A stretch of DNA of 64,000 nucleotides, taken from the NCBI RefSeq assembly GCF_023617305.1, contig NZ_CP081485.1, forward strand, positions 589,001 through 653,000. The letters are read 5' to 3'. Every line of letters begins with the position of its first letter. Position 1 is the first letter of the stretch. A model generated the notes under the pieces. That model had not been told where the DNA came from. It did not search any database and was given only the letters and a program-made list of their open reading frames with translations. The translations under genes and the position numbers were made by a program. Of the stretch, positions 57,838-64,000 are shown in pieces. The stretch is from Methanobrevibacter sp. TLL-48-HuF1 (GTDB lineage Archaea; Methanobacteriota; Methanobacteria; Methanobacteriales; Methanobacteriaceae).

Positions 57838-60800
57838 TTATTTTATTGAAAGTAACCATTTATTAAATCTATAAGCATTGCTGGAATTATTACTTATCAA
57901 GAGATTAATAATTATTGAAAGCTTATTCTGAATTTGAACATTTATTTTTATCTTTTCTACATTTTTTAGGATATACTGATGAATATAATTATCTAAATTA
58001 GTTACTGTAGATTTTTTGATTGATTCAAAATTATTTTCATTCAATAGATTATATAACCAATTAAGTCCTGATAAAATAAATTTGTCTTTTATTACTATTT
58101 TTGAAATCAAATCTAAAACAATTTCGTATTTGCTAAACTCTTTACATAGAATTCCATAAAATTGCTTTTCTAATTCGTTAACCTCATGAGTTAATTCATC
58201 ATCAATTTTATATTGGTAATTAAGAATGAATTTTTTAAAAACTTTTTCTAGATTATATTCTCTGCAGGTTGCATGTTTTTCTTTGATTTTATCTAAAAAC
58301 ATCCACCAAATATCCCAAAATTCATTAAATGTGTTTTCATTAACATTTCTACAAAATGCGTCAAGTAATTCAACAGTTCCATCATTCATTAAAAAATTAT
58401 CTAAAAATGGTGAAATAAATTCATTTAAATATTTCTTATTTTCTAAAATAATTAATGAAAGTTTATTTAAAAAGAAATATCTTGGAATAAAATGTTCGGA
58501 ATCATTTAATGAAGAGTCATTATCAAACAATTCTTTTGAAAATATTGGTAATATGTCTTTAATAAATTCATAATGTAAATCTAAGGTAATTTCAATAGGG
58601 ATTACTTGAAATATAATATTCATTGGTTTTAAATCTAAATTTTCAATTTTAATAGAATTAAATTTTAAAATATCTTCCAGTTCATTTTCATATTTTTCTA
58701 AAAATTTTTTAATAGCTAATGCAAATGGATTATGAATTTGATAATCTCTATTTTCTTTTAAAATTGGAATATAAATGTCATCAAATTTTTGTTTGTAAAT
58801 GGAATAACAGCATAAAATGTCATTAACATAATTTGGATGAATTTTATATAATTTTCTTAATGTAATTATTGCAAAATCACAATAATGATTAGTTCCATAA
58901 ACTATTTCATCATTAAACAATATTAATAATAATATAATCATGAAAAGTTCTAAATCTTCTGGAAACATGTCAAACATGATGGACATTACATTAATTCCTG
59001 TATTTAATTCATGGGAAATTTGATAGAAATATTCTTCATTAAATAATAATTCATAAATATTAGCCAATATAACTTCTTCACATAGTTCTTCATCATCACT
59101 ATTCAACTGCTCAGAATAGAATGTAAGTAAACATGAAGCAATTAATAATGGAGTATTGCTAGGCTCATAATAACATTTATTATTATTTAAATCATCAATT
59201 AATCCTTTAAATTTATCCAGCACCAATTTCAAGTCATTTTCATATTTTATTTGCTTTTCATCAAGTTTTTCATGTTTTAATTTAGCATTGGCCCATAAAC
59301 TTAAATCTACATATCTGAAATAATTTTCAAATGCTTTGGATGAATTATCAGATATTTCTTTTAAATCTTCGTCAAGATTATTATTCTCAAATGTTATTAA
59401 AATCTGATTATCTTTTTCTTCTGTTTTCAGTGATAAGTTTCTACGGTCATTTCTTGATAATAATATCCTATAATTATCCATTTCATCTTTGGTTAATTTT
59501 TTAGATTTAAGTTCTTTTTTATGTTGGTCAATTACACTTTGAATAGAATACAATCTTTGTTTAAATGTTTCATCATCTATTTCTTCTTCACTGAAATATT
59601 GGTATCTTAGCAGCAATGATTCTAAATTGTTTTTTCTAAATTTTTGATTAATGGTGCTTAATCTTTCATTAATCATATATTTTTCTGTTATATTGGATGC
59701 TAATCCATAAAGAGTTTTGGTTTCTCTTTCCCTTAATAATCTGTTAGTATCATAGATAAACAGTTCAATTGTTTTAAATAAAATTAGAGCAATATCAAAA
59801 AATTTATCTGGAAATGCTAAAGTAATACTATTTACAACTGCAGTTAATGATGCAGATTTAGAGTTACCTAAGATATGTTTCATAATTCTTTCAACATCTT
59901 CAAAATTATCTTTATCACATTCTGTCAATAAAAATCGCTCTAACGCCATATGGATTGATTCTAATAATTTTGGCATTACTGGTGAACTAGTGCCCCTATA
60001 ACATTGCCACAGTGAATTTGAAATATATTGGGTTACTTTTTTGTTATCAATATTTAATTTAATTACATTGGGTTTATAATAGCTATATCTATTATTATCA
60101 AATGTATTTTTAGCACAATTTTCGGTTGTAACATTCACAAAATCAATTATAAAATCAATTGTTGATTTAGAATCTACTGTTAACAATAGGTGAATTGGTG
60201 TTTCAAAAGCACTTGCATAATGATAATCAAATGTTGTATTTTCATCGATTGAAAAAAGTTCAGCATCACTAGATCTGTAACAATCTGGCTCTTCATTGCA
60301 TATCCAAAATGTTTTTGCAAGTTTTAGAATCAATTTTGGTATGACCTCACAAATATGTCCTGATGTTGAACTTAAAATTCTTATAGACAAATCATAATAT
60401 GGATCCATTCTTTTTTTCCAGTTATTTGAAATAACTTTTTGTAAAACTTCTTCTAATTCTTGTTTAATTTCATTTGCTCCTAGTAAAATAATTGAAATGT
60501 TATCTTGTTTAATTTGTTTATAATTGTGATTATTTATTTGTTCTATTTCTTTATAGAATTTCAGTGCAATTAAAGAAGAATATCTTGTTGTTTCACCTTT
60601 AGGATAATGTTTATTCCAATATAACAATGAAGGGATGATGTATTCCATTTGTCTTTCTGTTATTTTTTCAAGATTATCATATAAAAATGAGATAAATTGC
60701 TTCCAGTTTTTCCCATAAGGTTTATAAATAGTATTGTTAGATGTTTCTTTTATTACTTTTGAAAATTCTGAATCATCTTCAATTATAAAAACAGTTTTCA

Positions 60801-62511
60801 ACCAATATAATATCCTTTCAAAAATATAATCGTTTTTTAAGATAAGATATTTATATTTAGTCAAAAATGATTTAAAAGTGTTTGATTGCAGTACTGCTAA
60901 TATGGTTTCATCAATTAAAGCTGCATCGCATTTTTCATTGGTTATAATATAATCTATCAGTTCACTAGCTTCTTCATAATCATCAATTAATTTATTACAT
61001 ATCCAATTTCTAAATGCATCATTAAATTTTAATGAGTTAGAGATGCTATTTAGAAAAGTAGTATAATCTCCATTTGATGTTATTAATTCATTATTAATTA
61101 TTTTTTCCAGAGCCCAATCTTCATAAACATCATGTGTTATAAAAAACCTGCCATATCTCATTTCGATAATTCCATCTCTTTGAAATTCATTTATAATTTC
61201 AGAACAGATATTATCTATCTTGAATTTAAAGTGAGGATTAATTGATCTATTTTTTACAAATTCTAGAAAACAATGTTCTCTTTTTTCGTGATGGTTATCT
61301 GATTGGTGGTATGATTGTTTAATGATAATTTCCCATAATATGTTTTTTAATTCATCATTATTGTCAGGATTAATGTTCTTTATGTTGGATAAATATAACC
61401 TCAAATAAAATAAATTTTGTAGAGGGTTTTTTATATTGCTATTGACAGGTATTGTCAGACCATGGTCTCTGAAAATTTCCTCCAATTCATCTATTGTTAA
61501 TTCAGGCAATTTAATTTCATTAGCTTTTAGACCCTGATTAATATTTAAATTATTTCTTAGTATGTCTGAATAGTCATTTCGACTTGTTAGAATAATTTTC
61601 CAATCATCCAGTACCATTAATTTTAAGAATTCTTCAATTGTGCGTTGATTTTTTAAATGAGATATCTTCTCCACAGAGTCTATGTAAATAAATTTTTCAT
61701 TTGAATCCTTATAAAAATCTCTAAATTCTCCTAATGTTAAATTAAATCTGTTATACAAATCTTGAATGGAATCTTCCTCAAAATCATCAGCTTTAAACAT
61801 TAGAAAAGGACTTTTTTTGGTTTCATGAAATTCTTTTACTAAAGCTGATTTGCCGCAACCTGCTTTTCCACTAATTATTAATAAATTTTTTTCAGATAAT
61901 GCATTACTTATATTTTGAAGATATACGTTTCTATCCAGTTTTATTTCTTTATTTTCATTGTAGACTATTTTATTCTCAATTGAATCAAACATGGATTCAG
62001 AATAGTTATTTAATTCAATAATATAATCTAAAGATGATTTTTCTTTTCCAAAAAATTTATCGTGAATTATCTTATTTTTTTCTAGAGCTAAAATTTCATC
62101 TAAATTACTTTTAACAAACCACTCTATTTTTATATTATTTGCTTTGGCAATGTTTTCCACTTTAATTTGTGATTTAGGTTTATTTGTTCCTTTTTCTCTA
62201 CCTGGGCCATATTGAGAATTAGTATAGATTTCAATTTTAGTTAGATTGGGATATCTTCTTTTAGAAGTTTCTATTGTATCAATTAATTCTTTTGTATGAG
62301 CAGATAATCTGTCAGTATAATATTTTGCTTGAAAACCAATACATTCTCCATCAATTTCAATGGGTTCGGTTTCAATGCCCGGTTGATTAACATAACTAAA
62401 AATGCCTTCTTCACGACCATATTTTGAACAGAATAATAAATAAATCATTTCCTCAAATGTGGTTGTTTCTTTTTCATAACTATTTATTTTAAATTGTGCC
62501 CAATCAACCAT
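57838..62511 (-). CDS. Mrr-nuclease / STAND NTPase, Avs4-like antiviral sensor
   Basis: 1557 residues from the ATG at 62511, with GGTG before it; a GTG at 62520 is an alternative. Residues 10-65 form an Mrr-type PD-(D/E)xK nuclease core (FEEMIYLL, GIETEPIEIDGECIGFQAKY). Walker A GKAGCGKS is at 215-222, Walker B FIYIDSVE at 274-281, and TSRND at 309-313. The remaining 1150 residues are helical repeats, likely the phage-ligand sensor. Architecture and length match Avs4 proteins, which sense the phage portal and then degrade DNA. Extremely AT-rich, as for transferred DNA. Confidence 0.75.
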   Translation of the reverse strand: MVDWAQFKINSYEKETTTFEEMIYLLFCSKYGREEGIFSYVNQPGIETEPIEIDGECIGFQAKYYTDRLSAHTKELIDTIETSKRRYPNLTKIEIYTNSQYGPGREKGTNKPKSQIKVENIAKANNIKIEWFVKSNLDEILALEKNKIIHDKFFGKEKSSLDYIIELNNYSESMFDSIENKIVYNENKEIKLDRNVYLQNISNALSEKNLLIISGKAGCGKSALVKEFHETKKSPFLMFKADDFEEDSIQDLYNRFNLTLGEFRDFYKDSNEKFIYIDSVEKISHLKNQRTIEEFLKLMVLDDWKIILTSRNDYSDILRNNLNINQGLKANEIKLPELTIDELEEIFRDHGLTIPVNSNIKNPLQNLFYLRLYLSNIKNINPDNNDELKNILWEIIIKQSYHQSDNHHEKREHCFLEFVKNRSINPHFKFKIDNICSEIINEFQRDGIIEMRYGRFFITHDVYEDWALEKIINNELITSNGDYTTFLNSISNSLKFNDAFRNWICNKLIDDYEEASELIDYIITNEKCDAALIDETILAVLQSNTFKSFLTKYKYLILKNDYIFERILYWLKTVFIIEDDSEFSKVIKETSNNTIYKPYGKNWKQFISFLYDNLEKITERQMEYIIPSLLYWNKHYPKGETTRYSSLIALKFYKEIEQINNHNYKQIKQDNISIILLGANEIKQELEEVLQKVISNNWKKRMDPYYDLSIRILSSTSGHICEVIPKLILKLAKTFWICNEEPDCYRSSDAELFSIDENTTFDYHYASAFETPIHLLLTVDSKSTIDFIIDFVNVTTENCAKNTFDNNRYSYYKPNVIKLNIDNKKVTQYISNSLWQCYRGTSSPVMPKLLESIHMALERFLLTECDKDNFEDVERIMKHILGNSKSASLTAVVNSITLAFPDKFFDIALILFKTIELFIYDTNRLLRERETKTLYGLASNITEKYMINERLSTINQKFRKNNLESLLLRYQYFSEEEIDDETFKQRLYSIQSVIDQHKKELKSKKLTKDEMDNYRILLSRNDRRNLSLKTEEKDNQILITFENNNLDEDLKEISDNSSKAFENYFRYVDLSLWANAKLKHEKLDEKQIKYENDLKLVLDKFKGLIDDLNNNKCYYEPSNTPLLIASCLLTFYSEQLNSDDEELCEEVILANIYELLFNEEYFYQISHELNTGINVMSIMFDMFPEDLELFMIILLLILFNDEIVYGTNHYCDFAIITLRKLYKIHPNYVNDILCCYSIYKQKFDDIYIPILKENRDYQIHNPFALAIKKFLEKYENELEDILKFNSIKIENLDLKPMNIIFQVIPIEITLDLHYEFIKDILPIFSKELFDNDSSLNDSEHFIPRYFFLNKLSLIILENKKYLNEFISPFLDNFLMNDGTVELLDAFCRNVNENTFNEFWDIWWMFLDKIKEKHATCREYNLEKVFKKFILNYQYKIDDELTHEVNELEKQFYGILCKEFSKYEIVLDLISKIVIKDKFILSGLNWLYNLLNENNFESIKKSTVTNLDNYIHQYILKNVEKIKINVQIQNKLSIIINLLISNNSSNAYRFNKWLLSIK

Positions 62512-63049
62512 ATTCAACACCTTAATCCAATTTCATATTATTTATTCAAGAACTAATTGTTTATTAAGATTATCATCAAATTTGTGATGTGATAATTGTT
62601 TTTAAAATATTTGGTTAGTCATATTAACTAGTATATTTTAGTAAATTAATAAAGTTTTAGAGAATATTTGAAAAGCGTGTTAAATATAGGCTTTAGATTT
62701 TGTCTAACTTACATTATATTTTAAGGTAATTTTATAGCAACATCTCTTTTATTATCTTTTATTTAAGCTAATATGGCCCATAGGGGGTTATTTTTGTTAT
62801 GGTATTTTTGATGAAGATAGTTTATCACTTTAAAAAAAAAGTAGCCATTATATATAAATCTTTATATATTATAAATAATAAATTATATAATAAATGAGTC
62901 TGTAAAATTTTATAGGCTTTTTTCAAATTAATTTTTTTACAGTTGAAACTCCACCTCGATGAGAAATTCGTTCTAAATTTGTTTTAATTTAGAAAATATT
63001 GATTTAAAAATAGTAAATTACTTAAATAAGTGAGGACAAATAATATTTT
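62512..63049. other. Intergenic stretch between the Avs-like gene and the IS
   Basis: No gene seen. It is very AT-rich. It must hold the minus-strand promoter of the Avs-like gene. TTATATATAAATC at about 62849-62861 is a TATA-like run, and the region from about 62896 looks like the left end of the insertion sequence. The rest shows nothing I can assign. Confidence 0.4.
62896..62942 (+). repeat. Possible left end of the insertion sequence
   Basis: GAGTCTGTAAAA begins at 62896, a wording common at ends of IS elements. CTGTAAAA (62900-62907) is repeated inverted as TTTTACAG (62935-62942). The right end lies outside the window, so terminal repeats and target duplication cannot be verified. Confidence 0.35.
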
Positions 63050-64000
63050 ATGACCAAACAAAACAAATTTGCCCTCAATAGTAATTTAAACTTCATACAA
63101 CTTAAACTTTTTGATTTTTCTGAAGAAAAAATTGATTATGAAAAAATCATTTCAGAAAGGCTTAACAAAAGCCCAAATATTGAAAATACTAATCAAAAAC
63201 TATTTTTAGACGAAAATAATATATTTTTATATGTTAATCCAATTTGTCAAGTTTGTGGAGCTCATAAAATTATCAAAAAAGGCACAATAACAAAAAACAA
63301 ACAAAATATCGATGGAAAAACTACAGAATTCAAAGAACTGCAATATCAATGCAAAAATGTGGAAAAAAAATTCGGAATATACAATAATCCATTAATTGGA
63401 AAAAATAAACAATTTTTACAAGAAATAATGGATAAAATACTTGGAATAATGAAAATTGGATATCAATCACTTCGTAAAATAAGTAAATACTTTGAAATAT
63501 TCCTTGGAATCCGTGTATCTCATCAAACAATCAAGAATTGGTCCAATAAAAATCACAAGGAAACAATCAACAACGAAGAATTTGAATATTCTGGCTATTA
63601 TGTATATGATGAGCAATTTTTAAGACTTAATGGAGTCAGACATTACAGATTAACATTATTTGATGCTATACTTAATGTTCCAGTCTCAGAACGAATAGTA
63701 CGTCGCAGAATACCAAAAAATACTAAAAAATTTATTTTAGATTCAACGAAAAATAAACCATTTATTTGCTTAACAACAGATTTATTTCCAATGTATCGCA
63801 ATGTAGCCGATGAAATGGGAGTAAATCATCAATTATGCACATTTCATTTATTTCAAACAATAAATCACAAATTAAAAGTCTACTGCAGAAGAAACAAGAT
63901 TAACAAAAAACAAAGAGAGCATATCTATGAAAATACGTAAGAATTGAAAAACTGTTTCAGACAAAATTCAACAAAAGAAGCAATAGGACAATTTAAACAA
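63050..64000 (+). mobile_element. Insertion-sequence transposase (MULE/DDE type), interrupted, runs off the window
   Basis: The frame from ATG 63050 has a zinc-finger-like N-terminus (CQVCG..KKGTI, then YQC), a helix-turn-helix-like part (YQSLRKISKYFEIFLGIRVSHQTIKNW) and DDE-type blocks (YYVYDEQFLRLNG and TTDLFPMYR followed by LCTFHLFQTI). A TAA at 63938-63940 interrupts it, but the same frame continues (ELKNCFRQNSTKEAIGQFK) to the window end. The copy is therefore probably inactive, unless a second product is made. It resembles the ISM1 type known from M. smithii, which I cannot confirm. Confidence 0.7.

Noticed and set aside
58226-58573. Plus-strand frame opposite the Avs-like gene
   Set aside because: It has no ribosome binding site and is rich in serine, leucine and asparagine as expected for a shadow of AT-rich coding DNA.

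Overview
The window looks like the chromosome of a gut methanogen of the genus Methanobrevibacter, close to M. smithii. The sequence is strongly AT-rich. Ribosome binding sites are often GGTGAT, start codons include GTG and TTG, and AT-rich TATA-like boxes often lie about 25 bases before leaderless starts. The gene set is archaeal (MCM, NMD3, aIF2-beta, NucS, PurP, archaeal TyrRS). It includes a methanol:coenzyme M methyltransferase operon and a YcaO-TfuA pair of the type that thioamidates methyl-coenzyme M reductase.

Positions 1-47000 are mostly ordinary core genome. 121-4688 holds membrane proteins, an M50 protease, and ycaO, tfuA and a LarE-like sulfur transferase in one tight run. 4692-13522 (mostly minus strand) holds a CBS-domain protein, a universal stress protein, an amidohydrolase, carA-carB and a methyltransferase. 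nadC (minus) and nadA (plus) flank RNase Z and an MscS channel. 17029-28970 holds hydrolases, NucS, HEAT-repeat and Lhr-type helicase genes, flavodoxin, PurP and RlmE. 29107-33872 is an information-processing block (MCM, aIF2-beta, NMD3, TyrRS). 34166-39022 is mtaB-mtaC-mapA-mtaA, a complete module for moving a methanol methyl group to coenzyme M and reactivating the corrinoid protein. 40261-48834 holds two tandem U32 'peptidase' (RNA hydroxylase-like) genes, a MutS-like ATPase and a UbiB/ABC1 kinase.

From about 48835 the character changes. First come decayed fragments: a minus-strand remnant, and a broken phage-type collagen-like tail protein. A structured noncoding stretch follows, with two TTAGG-N4-CCTAA palindromes around a TATA-like box, long hairpins and a T8 tract. 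Next is a frameshifted winged-helix regulator.

50441-62511 is a defence island. It holds a HpaII-like restriction enzyme with its cytosine-5 methyltransferase and a divergent Vsr mismatch endonuclease. A plus-strand cluster follows: two ComEC-like metallo-beta-lactamase-fold proteins (the first broken by two one-base deletions), a four-helix membrane protein, and a protein with a C-terminal HEPN RNase motif. A small coiled-coil protein comes next. A 1557-residue minus-strand protein then has an Mrr-like nuclease domain, a STAND-type NTPase and a long helical C-terminus, which resembles the Avs4 antiviral sensors. The island ends at an insertion sequence (63050 to beyond the window edge) whose transposase has an in-frame stop.

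The best candidate for an undescribed system is the MBL / MBL / membrane protein / HEPN cluster at 53376-57361. The second is the putative regulated noncoding RNA at about 49778-50008. No tRNA, rRNA or CRISPR array was seen.
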